Assembly: GCA_003644215.1 (NCBI GenBank)
Contig: QNBU01000011.1
Location: 1-11,882 of the forward strand
DNA: 11,882 nt
Direction: 5' to 3'
Source of the DNA: Planctomycetota bacterium
GTDB lineage: Bacteria > Planctomycetota > Phycisphaerae > Sedimentisphaerales > Anaerohalosphaeraceae
Shown: positions 5,826-11,882 of the stretch, one piece after another
Position numbering within the stretch: the first letter of the stretch is position 1
Layout of the letters: each line of letters starts with the position of its first letter
Program-made: the position numbers and the translations under genes
Notes under the pieces: generated by a model
What the model was told of the DNA's origin: nothing
Seen by the model: the letters and a program-made list of their open reading frames with translations, nothing else
Databases searched by the model: none

Positions 5826-7334
5826 TTACAGATACACTTTATCCATCAGCCGTGGAAATGCAATGCACTGGCGGATGTGCTTTTCGCCGGTTATCCAGGC
5901 GACTGTCCGCTCGACGCCAAGGCCGAAACCGCCGTGCGGTATCGATCCGTACTTCCGCAAATCCAGATACCACTGATACGAATCGGGATTGTACCCTTCT
6001 TCGTCAATGCGAGCAAGCAATCTTTCGTAGTCATCCTCGCGAACCGAACCGCCGATAATCTCACCAAAGCCAGCCGGAGCCAAAAGGTCGAAGTTTTCGA
6101 CAACTCGGCCATCCTCGGTGTCCGCTTTCATATAAAACGCCTTAGCCGCTTTGGGATAATGGGTTACGAACACGGGCTTCTCGTGCATCTGGGATATAAT
6201 CGTCTCATCGGAACCGCCCAGGTCCTTGCCCCAGCAAAAATCGGCCGCCAGTTTGGCGTGTTTGGGGTTATTGTCAATTTTGACCTGTAATTCGACTAAT
6301 TCGGAGCGGATTTGCTGGGTTCGCCGGGCATTTTTTTCCTGCTGCCACTTTTTCAGCCCGCCTTTGGCGTTAGCCGCTTCGATTTGCGATAGTTCCTGCT
6401 CCATTACCTGTTTTTGGCTTTTGAACTGCTCAAGCTGTGCGGCCATAAACTGCTGTGTGCGATCACTGGTCAGAATATCCGCCACCTCCGAATACGACAG
6501 CCGGACGAAGGGTTTCTGGATTGCCTCTAATGCGGCAATATCTGCCCCGAGCGTCTCTAATTCGCCGCGATTATCTTTCAAAACCCGCTGAACAATGCTG
6601 AATACAAAATCCTCCGCCAAATCCAACAACCCCGGCAGGTCAATATACGCCACTTCCGGCTCGACCATCCAGAACTCGGTCAGATGCCGGCGGGTCTTGC
6701 TTTTTTCAGCCCGAAAGGTCGGACCGAAACAATAGACCTTACCAAAACTCATCGCCGCGCTTTCCAGATAAAGCTGCCCGGTCTGGGTCAAATTCAGCGG
6801 CTGGCCGAAGTAATCCACCTCAAACAGCGTCTGCTCGCCCTCACCGGCGATGGTGGTAAAGATCGGCGTGTCGATCAGCGTGAAGCCATTGTCGTTGAAG
6901 AACCGGCGGATCGCATCGATCACGGTGTGCCGAATCCGCCCGATGCACCACGGCTTTTGCGATCGCAGATGCAGATGGCGATTTTTCAAGAGAAAATCAA
7001 CCCCGTGTTCCTTGGGCGTAATGGGATAATCCACCGCCGGACAGTGAATCTCGACGGCTGTAACCGCCAGTTCCACACCGCCGGGGCTGCGAGGTTCTTC
7101 CCGTACCAACCCTGTAACCGACAGCGAAGATTCCTGCCCCAGATGCTTGATCTGGTCGAACAGGTCTTCGGTGAGTTTGTCTTTTTCGATGACGCACTGG
7201 CACAGGCCGCTGCCGTCCCGAAGCATCAAAAACTGCACCTTGCCGCTGGGCCGATTCTTATACAGCCAACCACTAAGTGTAACCTCGCTGGCGACACACT
7301 CTTTTAATTGAGAAATGGACGCTGTCTGTGTCAT
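5826..7334 (-). CDS. asnS: Asparaginyl-tRNA synthetase (class II)
   Basis: Charges tRNA-Asn with asparagine using ATP. The protein has 502 residues. The N-terminal OB-fold anticodon-binding domain (about 1-105) contains SGWLYKNRPSGKVQFLMLRD. In the class IIb catalytic core, motif 2 reads FRAEKSKTRRHLTEFWMVEPE (207-227), and GFGEIIGGS (422-430) and motif 3 GGFGLGVERTVAWITG (468-483) follow. TRRHLTEFWMVEPE is characteristic of AsnRS rather than AspRS. Between SYSEVADIL (280-288) and WGKDL (368-372) there are about 80 residues where E. coli has about a dozen. This roughly 65-residue addition is rich in Q, E and K and looks like a helical hairpin or coiled coil. The ATG at 7334 has only a weak AAAGAA-type ribosome binding site. 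It follows gmhA by 42 nt and probably belongs to the helicase-gmhA transcription unit. Confidence 0.96.
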   Translation of the reverse strand: MTQTASISQLKECVASEVTLSGWLYKNRPSGKVQFLMLRDGSGLCQCVIEKDKLTEDLFDQIKHLGQESSLSVTGLVREEPRSPGGVELAVTAVEIHCPAVDYPITPKEHGVDFLLKNRHLHLRSQKPWCIGRIRHTVIDAIRRFFNDNGFTLIDTPIFTTIAGEGEQTLFEVDYFGQPLNLTQTGQLYLESAAMSFGKVYCFGPTFRAEKSKTRRHLTEFWMVEPEVAYIDLPGLLDLAEDFVFSIVQRVLKDNRGELETLGADIAALEAIQKPFVRLSYSEVADILTSDRTQQFMAAQLEQFKSQKQVMEQELSQIEAANAKGGLKKWQQEKNARRTQQIRSELVELQVKIDNNPKHAKLAADFCWGKDLGGSDETIISQMHEKPVFVTHYPKAAKAFYMKADTEDGRVVENFDLLAPAGFGEIIGGSVREDDYERLLARIDEEGYNPDSYQWYLDLRKYGSIPHGGFGLGVERTVAWITGEKHIRQCIAFPRLMDKVYL

Positions 7335-7376
7335 TCGTAGAGTTCTTTCAATCTTTACGGATCGGTTACAGGTGAT

Positions 7377-7949
7377 TTAAGCAATCGCCTCTTCAACCAG
7401 ATCACAAATGATGTGATACGCAACTTGGTGGATTTCCTGCACGGTCGCGGTCGGCCCTTCAATGCAGATGCAAACATCGGACATGTCCTCTAACGGCGAA
7501 TCTTTTCTGCCCGTAAAGGCCAGTATGGAGCCGCCCTTATCTTTCGTTAATTTAGCCGCGGCGAGGACATTTTTGCTGGTTCCGCTGGTCGAGAACGCCC
7601 ACAGGACATCATCTTCTTTGAGCAACGCTTCGACCTGCCGTGAGAAGATTTGCTCAAAACCGTAGTCATTTCCGATTGAGGTTAGAATCGATGTGTCGGT
7701 CGTCAATGCTACGGCGGGCAACCCCTTGCGTTCGCGGATGAACCGCCCCACCAATTCAGCCGCGATATGCTGGGCATCCGCCGCCGAACCCCCATTGCCG
7801 CAAATGTAAACACACCCGCCGACGGCAATGCAGTCAATCAGTAATTTAGCCGCCCGTTCAATTGCCTCTGTGCGGTTCGCTTCCAGATCGGATAGCAGCT
7901 TCTTATGAAGTTTAATGGTATCGAGTATGCGTTGTTTTTTGGATTCCAT
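7377..7949 (-). CDS. gmhA: Phosphoheptose isomerase (sedoheptulose 7-phosphate isomerase)
   Basis: Cytoplasmic SIS-domain enzyme that converts sedoheptulose 7-phosphate to D-glycero-D-manno-heptose 7-phosphate, the first step of ADP-heptose synthesis for lipopolysaccharide core or surface glycans. It has 190 residues, the normal length. The signature GNGGSAADAQHIAAELVGRF (51-70) supplies the phosphate-binding serine and the zinc ligands H61 and E65. TTDTSILTSIGNDYGFEQIF (83-102) and STSGTSKNV (120-128) form the sugar-phosphate site. Q171 and H179 in QEIHQVAYH match the remaining zinc ligands of the E. coli enzyme. This pattern fits GmhA better than DiaA or other SIS proteins. The ribosome binding site AGGAAG (minus strand of 7955-7960) lies 5 nt from the ATG. 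It follows the helicase by 16 nt. No other heptose gene is in the window. Confidence 0.92.
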   Translation of the reverse strand: MESKKQRILDTIKLHKKLLSDLEANRTEAIERAAKLLIDCIAVGGCVYICGNGGSAADAQHIAAELVGRFIRERKGLPAVALTTDTSILTSIGNDYGFEQIFSRQVEALLKEDDVLWAFSTSGTSKNVLAAAKLTKDKGGSILAFTGRKDSPLEDMSDVCICIEGPTATVQEIHQVAYHIICDLVEEAIA

Positions 7950-7965
7950 CGGGACTTCCTGAAAT

Positions 7966-9186
7966 TCAGTCTTTTCTCGGTTTTCTGCGACGGAAGTTTT
8001 TGCGTTTGCCGCCAGATCTGGGGCCGGACGGTCTTTGGCCTCTTCCTCCGCTTCGCCCGCCGCCAGCCTTATTCAGGTCCGGTTCATCGCCGATCCACTG
8101 GGGTTTGATTCTGTTGGCGCGTAAAATGACATTCAGTTTTCGCATATCCCTGTCCATCACAAAGGTAATCGCCTTACCCTCGCGCCCCATCCGGGCAGTG
8201 CGGCCGGTTCGGTGCGTATAGGCCTCGGGGTTCTGCGGCAGGTCATAATTAAAGATATGCGTCGTATGCGAAAAATCCAGCCCGCGCGAAGCAATATCCG
8301 TCGCCACGAGGTACTGAATATCCAGTCGCTTGAACCGGCGGAACAAGCTGGTGCGTTTATTCTGATCCAGCCCGCCGTGAATCTGCTCGACGGATTTGAC
8401 CTTTCCCTTGAGGTGGTCGTACAGTTTATCGCAGTTGTTCCGGCTAGAGCAGAACAGAATCGCCTGTTTGGGCTTTTCCTGTTCGATCAGCTCAAGCAGT
8501 TTCTCAAAACGATGCCGCGGCTGAACCACCTGAAAATAATGATGCAGGGATTCGGGCGCCTTCTGGTCGGCAATCAGCTCGACCATAACAGGGTCGTCGA
8601 GATAGTTTTTGGACAACTGTTTAATCTCGTTGGGCATCGTGGCACTAAACAACATCGTATGATGCTCGTGCACCATGCACGAAAAGACAAACTCGATGTC
8701 CGTCAAAAAGCCTTGATTAAGCATCTCATCGGCTTCGTCCAGAACAAAATATCGAACCTCGGCCAGCCGCAACGGGGAATTGTACAGCAGGTCGATCAAC
8801 CGCCCCGGCGTAGCGACCAGTATTTGCACACCGTGAGCCAGCTTGCTCTTTTGAATATCAATCGAAAAACCGCCATAGACCGCAAACGCACTAACGGTGG
8901 TTTCTTTGGCAATCCAGGCAATCTCATCGACATACTGCAATGCCAACTCCCGCGTCGGCACCAAAATCAATGCCTGAATCTCGTTCAGCGACGGATCGAC
9001 GGACTGAACCACCGGAATTGCGCAGGCGGCGGTCTTGCCCGAGCCGGTCTGTGCCAGCGAAATCATATCCCGCCCAGTGAGTACATGTGGAAAGGTTTGC
9101 TCCTGAATCGGTGTCAGGTCTTCGTAGCCCTTTTTCTTGAGGGCCTTGAGAATCCCCGGTTTTAGGTCAAGCTCTGTAAATTTCAC
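7966..9186 (-). CDS. DEAD-box ATP-dependent RNA helicase (RhlE/CshA type)
   Basis: ATP-driven RNA duplex remodeller of 406 residues, presumably acting in ribosome assembly or mRNA turnover. All conserved motifs are present: Q motif GYEDLTPIQ (20-28), motif I AQTGSGKT (45-52), Ia PTRELALQ (77-84), Ib TPGR (126-129), II DEAD (150-153), III SAT (181-183), IV ILFCSSRNN (243-251), V VATDIASRGLDF (294-305) and VI HRTGRTARMG (325-334). After the two RecA domains comes a short basic, Gly/Arg-rich tail (about 375-406) like the RNA-binding tails of RhlE and DeaD relatives. There is no DbpA-type C-terminal domain, so I assign no gene symbol. The start at 9186 lacks a strong ribosome binding site. It is the first gene of a close string with gmhA and asnS, with a possible promoter at 9241-9269. 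Confidence 0.95.
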   Translation of the reverse strand: MKFTELDLKPGILKALKKKGYEDLTPIQEQTFPHVLTGRDMISLAQTGSGKTAACAIPVVQSVDPSLNEIQALILVPTRELALQYVDEIAWIAKETTVSAFAVYGGFSIDIQKSKLAHGVQILVATPGRLIDLLYNSPLRLAEVRYFVLDEADEMLNQGFLTDIEFVFSCMVHEHHTMLFSATMPNEIKQLSKNYLDDPVMVELIADQKAPESLHHYFQVVQPRHRFEKLLELIEQEKPKQAILFCSSRNNCDKLYDHLKGKVKSVEQIHGGLDQNKRTSLFRRFKRLDIQYLVATDIASRGLDFSHTTHIFNYDLPQNPEAYTHRTGRTARMGREGKAITFVMDRDMRKLNVILRANRIKPQWIGDEPDLNKAGGGRSGGRGQRPSGPRSGGKRKNFRRRKPRKD

Positions 9187-9240
9187 AAATAATACATTTC
9201 ATTTGAATATATGGACAGTTTTCATCAACAACAGGGAAGG

Positions 9241-9269
9241 ATTGTACACACTTAATTGCTGTGTGTATA
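9241..9269 (-). promoter_or_regulatory. Candidate sigma-70-type promoter of the helicase-gmhA-asnS string
   Basis: On the minus strand TATACA (9264-9269; four of six -35 positions) and TACAAT (9241-9246; five of six -10 positions) are 17 nt apart. Transcription would start near 9234 and give a leader of about 48 nt before the helicase ATG. This is the best match in the 127-nt gap. Confidence 0.45.
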
Positions 9270-9290
9270 GAAAAAAATAGGCCTCTTTTA

Positions 9291-9319
9291 CGGTAAATTA
9301 CCGCTACGGTCATTTACCG
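9291..9319 (-). terminator. Hairpin over the stop codon of the GspB/PilP-like gene
   Basis: CGGTAAATTACCG (9291-9303) pairs with CGGTCATTTACCG (9307-9319), giving 12 pairs and one mismatch around a CTA loop. The stop codon of the upstream gene (9314-9316) lies inside the right arm. A run of eight T on the minus strand occurs about a dozen nucleotides further on, too far for a classical terminator. It could be a loose terminator or an mRNA 3'-end stabilising hairpin. Confidence 0.35.
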
Positions 9320-9730
9320 CGTCTGTCGGATGAGCTTTTTGCCGTTTTTCTCGAACTCGACCTCGGTCCGGGTGATGCGGCTGATGGTGTAGCCGTCCAC
9401 GACATCCCCGATGCCGTAAACCTGCTTTGAAATGATCGCCGAGGGACTCTTTTCGTTATAGACAATGCCGCTTACGGCCAGTTTTTGGGCAACATGAGGG
9501 ATCGGGATGTGGTTCATCGAAAACCCCTTGATATCCATCAGCGAAACGGCGAAGATCGCCCAGACAATCACATTACTGCTCAGCAGTAGCGAGAACTTGC
9601 TCTTGCGAAATTTGCGTTCCGGCTCTTTCGGACGAGGCGCAGAAGTGATCGCGTCGTCCATCGCCGAAACCGTACTATGTCGTAAATAAGTTAATGCCAT
9701 AGTGTTACAGTTACCTCTCGTGTCGAACAT
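9314..9730 (-). CDS. Small single-pass membrane protein with GspB/PilP-like C-terminal domain
   Basis: A 138-residue protein. A charged N-terminal part (1-45) is followed by one membrane segment (about 46-65, FSLLLSSNVIVWAIFAVSLM). A short beta-rich domain (about 85-138) follows, with VSGIVYNEKSPSAII, YGIGDVVDGYTI and VEFEKNGKKL. This alternation (GIVY, then a buried strand, GD-V--GY-I, then V-FE-NGK) resembles the periplasmic domain of GspB, GspC or PilP proteins of type II secretion and type IV pili. That is a fold-level impression from the motif pattern, not a proven match. No other secretion gene is nearby. The start is uncertain: the ATG at 9730 has no clear ribosome binding site, while an in-frame ATG at 9700 has GAGAGG 13 nt ahead, which is rather far. 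Confidence 0.75.
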   Translation of the reverse strand: MFDTRGNCNTMALTYLRHSTVSAMDDAITSAPRPKEPERKFRKSKFSLLLSSNVIVWAIFAVSLMDIKGFSMNHIPIPHVAQKLAVSGIVYNEKSPSAIISKQVYGIGDVVDGYTISRITRTEVEFEKNGKKLIRQTR

Positions 9731-9890
9731 ATCGGCCTAAACGCCCGACTCTTTAAGCGACAATCACCCTATTTTGTATAAAAACAGAGAAAATCCCGGA
9801 ATGCGGCAATGGGCGTCCCATAATAACAGACAATAAGCAGTTTTAAGATGTGTGACCGAGCGTTATGGACGCGCTGTCGTCGATACCATT

Positions 9891-11126
9891 TTAACGGTCA
9901 GTGAGCTTTGCGAAGTCCGCCCCGGCGGGGTTCTGGAAAACACGCAAGCCAAACTCCGGCACAACCGCCAGAATATGGTCGAAAATATCCGCCTGAATCG
10001 CCTCGTAATTGGCCCAGATCTGATCGTTGCAAAAGACATAAATCTCAATCGGCAGGCCGCACTCGGTCGGCTTTAGCTGCCGCACGAGAAAGGTCATGTT
10101 CTGATTGATCTTGGGATGGTGTTTCAGATAGGCAATGACATAGGCGCGAAACGAACCAATATTCGTCATTCGCCTGCCGTTGACTAATTCACCGTCATCG
10201 ACATTGTCAGCTTTATTATGCTCGTCGATTTCGCGTTTTTTCGTGTCGATATATTCGGCCAGATGCTGAATCCGGCCGAACTTGGCCAGCATCGCCTCAT
10301 CGCAAAACCGAATCGTGTTCATATCAATATGGACGGCCCGCTTGATCCGTCGCCCGCCGGACTCACTCATCCCGCGCCAGTTCTGGAATGACTCACTAAT
10401 CAGCGAATACGCCGGAATCGTCGAAATGGTCTTATCCCAGTTCTGTACTTTCACCGTTGTCAGCGTAATATCGGTCACATCGCCGTCGGCGCCGTATTTC
10501 GGCATACTGATCCAGTCGCCAATATGCACCATATTGTTCGCCGAGAGCTGGATGCCCGCGACAAAACCGAGGATCGCGTCCTTAAAGATCAGCATCGTTA
10601 CCGCCGTCATCGCCCCGAATCCGGCCAGGATACTCGTTGGATCTCTGCCGAGGATAAAGCCGAGGATAATAATGCTGCCGGCAATAAATACGATGATTTT
10701 GACCACCTGCACAAACCCGCGAATTGGCATCCGGCGGGCAAACGCATAGGTACGGTAAATATCGATCACACTGCTGAGAAACGCATTGACCACCAACATC
10801 CCAATGACGATCATATAAATGACAGAGGCCACTTCCATGAACCGTCCGCCGCCCAATGTATCAATAAAGACGATCGGCGCGGACTTATAGATAATGACCG
10901 CCGGCACCAGATGGGACAGCAGCGTAAACACACGATGCTCATCCAGAATGTCGTCCCACTGGGTCTTACTTTTTTTGACGAACCGCCGAACAATCCGCAG
11001 GACAATCTCCTTCGTGATGAAGTTGGCGACCCACGCCAGCACTAAAACAACGACCAGCAATCCCGCCTGAGCATACAGACGATGTTGCACCGACAATCCC
11101 TCAAGCCACTGTCTGAGTTCTTCCAT
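9891..11126 (-). CDS. MscS-family mechanosensitive channel, YbdG-like
   Basis: Inner-membrane channel protein of 411 residues, about the length of E. coli YbdG, whose family opens on membrane tension during osmotic downshock. Membrane segments are seen at about 19-38, 68-88, 98-121 and 138-160. The pore helix with the MscS core follows: SILAGFGAMTAVTMLIFKDA (165-184), then GFVAGIQLSANNMVHIGDWI (187-206). The beta domain contains VQNWDKTISTIPAYSLISES (227-246). GGRRIKRAVHIDMNTIRFCD (257-276) is typical of the YbdG subgroup rather than classical MscS. A charged insert (about 290-320) precedes the C-terminal domain, again as in YbdG. The start has GGGAAG 6 nt upstream. Gaps of 116 nt from fmdB and 160 nt to the next gene make its operon membership unclear. 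Confidence 0.93.
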   Translation of the reverse strand: MEELRQWLEGLSVQHRLYAQAGLLVVVLVLAWVANFITKEIVLRIVRRFVKKSKTQWDDILDEHRVFTLLSHLVPAVIIYKSAPIVFIDTLGGGRFMEVASVIYMIVIGMLVVNAFLSSVIDIYRTYAFARRMPIRGFVQVVKIIVFIAGSIIILGFILGRDPTSILAGFGAMTAVTMLIFKDAILGFVAGIQLSANNMVHIGDWISMPKYGADGDVTDITLTTVKVQNWDKTISTIPAYSLISESFQNWRGMSESGGRRIKRAVHIDMNTIRFCDEAMLAKFGRIQHLAEYIDTKKREIDEHNKADNVDDGELVNGRRMTNIGSFRAYVIAYLKHHPKINQNMTFLVRQLKPTECGLPIEIYVFCNDQIWANYEAIQADIFDHILAVVPEFGLRVFQNPAGADFAKLTDR

Positions 11127-11228
11127 AACCGGCTTCCCTTATTATAGTAGTCGCAGTTAAAAATTTCCGTTCATACGCGGCTAAGTAATTTTGCAAGCGT
11201 AAGTTTTGACATTCCTCGCGAAATTTGC

Positions 11229-11242
11229 CACCCTAAAGGGTG
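11229..11242 (-). terminator. Small hairpin after the FmdB-type gene
   Basis: CACCC (11229-11233) pairs with GGGTG (11238-11242) around TAAA, directly after the stop codon on the minus strand. The stem is only 5 bp and no T run follows, so termination is doubtful. Confidence 0.2.
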
Positions 11243-11461
11243 TTATCCGTTAAAGTTGGGACATCCGCCCGCACTGGGGCAGCTTTGGCACTTTGACGCG
11301 GCGGCGGGCGGCTCCTTGACCACCGCACTAAATGCCGAAAACTGCTTTTCGACCTTTTTTTCACCGCATTTTGGACACGCCGGACCTTTGGCAGAGCCGG
11401 ATTTAACCAGCACCTCATTGACAAACCCGCATTTACTGCACTTGTATTCAAAAATCGGCAT
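11243..11461 (-). CDS. FmdB-family zinc-ribbon protein
   Basis: A 72-residue small regulatory-type protein. The start MPIFEYKCSKCGFVNEVLV is the hallmark of the FmdB family: an N-terminal zinc ribbon with C8-x2-C11 and C29-x2-C32. A less conserved Ala/Pro tail carries three further cysteines (C58, C61, C67). The family was named for a putative regulator of formamidase, but its true function is unknown; metal binding is inferred from the cysteines. A GGGA box lies about 5 nt before the ATG, and the next gene upstream ends in its own terminator, so this gene is probably transcribed alone or with the MscS gene 116 nt downstream. Confidence 0.92.
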   Translation of the reverse strand: MPIFEYKCSKCGFVNEVLVKSGSAKGPACPKCGEKKVEKQFSAFSAVVKEPPAAASKCQSCPSAGGCPNFNG

Positions 11462-11500
11462 AATCTTCCCGTTAAGTTCTTTCTATCAACAATCCCATAC

Positions 11501-11538
11501 AAAAACGCCGCCGGCACAGTATTCTATGCCGACGACGC
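11501..11538 (-). terminator. Rho-independent terminator of the right-edge gene
   Basis: On the minus strand GCGTCGTCGGCA (11538-11527) pairs with TGCCGGCGGCGT (11516-11505) around a 10-nt loop, using G-U pairs at three positions, and runs into TTTT (11504-11501). The G-U pairs become mismatches on the plus strand, so it is directional. It ends transcription of the gene at 11606-11881 before fmdB. Confidence 0.85.
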
Positions 11539-11572
11539 ATCTTACCACATCAGAAAAATCTGTCAAACCGTT

Positions 11573-11619
11573 AAACACACAGCCATCTCATCCCTGCGCT
11601 TCGGGCTATTGTTGTGTTT
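11573..11619. repeat. Palindromic site sharing a module with 3267-3297
   Basis: AAACACA (11573-11579) is the perfect complement of TGTGTTT (11613-11619). Within it, 11589-11600 is identical to 3267-3278 (CATCCCTGCGCT) and 11601-11607 to 3285-3291 (TCGGGCT). The following ATTGTT matches TTTGTT at 3292-3297 at five of six positions, and the other copy carries six extra nucleotides (3279-3284). The stop codon of the right-edge gene (11606-11608) falls inside it. Confidence 0.5.
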
Positions 11620-11881
11620 TGGGCGTTGGTTCTTCCGCTTGTTCAGGTAGATTGGCCTGTTTGCTGCCGATGCGGTCGGCATAGAGAAAGTACAACCCCG
11701 GGCCAAACGCAAAGAAGATCACCGCCAGCCCGGTCGCTAAGCCCGCTGCCGTTAGCCCAGGCACACACCAAACATCCCGATGCCGCACGATGATATGGCT
11801 GGGTACGGCGATCAACAATTCCAGTATCGAGCGTCCGCTCAGCCACCGCATCAGCCGCCGGATGTAGCTTTCCGGCTCCAT
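11606..11881 (-). CDS. Unrecognised small membrane protein at the right edge
   Basis: A 91-residue reading frame that I do not recognise. An amphipathic N-terminal part (MEPESYIRRLMRWLSGRSIL) is followed by a moderately hydrophobic stretch, and then one clear membrane segment (about 46-68, GLATGLAVIFFAFGPGLYFLY). The tail is polar and rich in Glu, Gln and Pro. The ATG at 11881 lies one base from the window end, so its ribosome binding site cannot be checked. The frame may start further upstream, making this the C-terminal part of a longer protein. A strong terminator at 11501-11538 in the right orientation supports a real transcribed gene. The last codons and the stop lie in a repeat-like palindromic site, which could mean that the C-terminus has been altered by the repeat. 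Confidence 0.6.
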   Translation of the reverse strand: MEPESYIRRLMRWLSGRSILELLIAVPSHIIVRHRDVWCVPGLTAAGLATGLAVIFFAFGPGLYFLYADRIGSKQANLPEQAEEPTPKTQQ

Positions 11882-11882
11882 C

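Noticed and set aside
5285..5830. Target-site duplication flanking the GxxExxY cassette
   Set aside because: Both flanks are T-rich, so short T matches are uninformative. No non-trivial direct repeat could be read.
7335..7376. T-box or other leader control of asnS
   Set aside because: The 42-nt gap between gmhA and asnS is far too short for a T-box and shows no matching structure.
8212..9165. Long plus-strand open frame (317 codons) opposite the DEAD-box helicase
   Set aside because: It is antisense to a helicase with all motifs intact. The frame is a by-product of the codon use of the real gene.
11141..11146. Perfect TATAAT (minus strand) ahead of the MscS gene
   Set aside because: No -35 box is present at proper spacing, and a start site there would leave almost no leader and cut into the ribosome binding site.

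Overview
The window looks like chromosomal DNA of a Gram-negative-type bacterium of moderate GC. The best guess is a planctomycete of the Phycisphaerae/Sedimentisphaerales kind. This rests on protein character (a long lysine-tailed pyruvate phosphate dikinase, an asparaginyl-tRNA synthetase with a large inserted helix, a GspB/PilP-like membrane protein, a lipoprotein foldase and heptose synthesis), not on any database search, so the phylum is tentative. No rRNA, tRNA, CRISPR array or prophage gene was seen.

Layout. Positions 1-399 hold no convincing gene, but contain a near-perfect sigma-70 promoter (245-273) that reads into ppdK on the plus strand (400-3135). ppdK ends in a strong terminator (3161-3195). 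A branched palindromic element (3201-3298) follows, then the terminator (3310-3340) of a convergent cold-shock gene (3368-3571). Every other gene is on the minus strand. Read in the direction of transcription from the right edge they are: a small unrecognised membrane protein (11881-11606), an FmdB-type zinc ribbon (11461-11243), a YbdG-type MscS channel (11126-9891), a small GspB/PilP-like membrane protein (9730-9314), a DEAD-box RNA helicase (9186-7966), gmhA (7949-7377), asnS (7334-5826), a GxxExxY/PD-(D/E)XK protein (5729-5334) and a SurA/PrsA-like lipoprotein isomerase (5274-4003). The last of these ends at a strong hairpin terminator (3933-3980).

How the genes work together. The helicase, gmhA and asnS are closely spaced (16 and 42 nt) and probably form one transcription unit from a promoter near 9241-9269. 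The set mixes RNA remodelling, translation, heptose synthesis for the outer surface and envelope protein folding. The ppdK unit is independent and serves pyruvate/PEP metabolism.

Most interesting feature. The GxxExxY gene is bracketed by two 30-nt imperfect inverted repeats (5303-5332 and 5792-5821; 26 of 30 positions complementary). Each arm is built from three roughly 10-nt CACRGAA-type units. The arms sit against the stop codon of asnS on one side and the leader of the isomerase gene on the other. Together they look like a compact nuclease-like cassette inserted into an otherwise ordinary gene string. A second curiosity is the nested palindrome at 3201-3298, whose 3' arm shares a sequence module with another palindromic site at 11573-11619. 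This suggests a dispersed intergenic repeat family in this genome.
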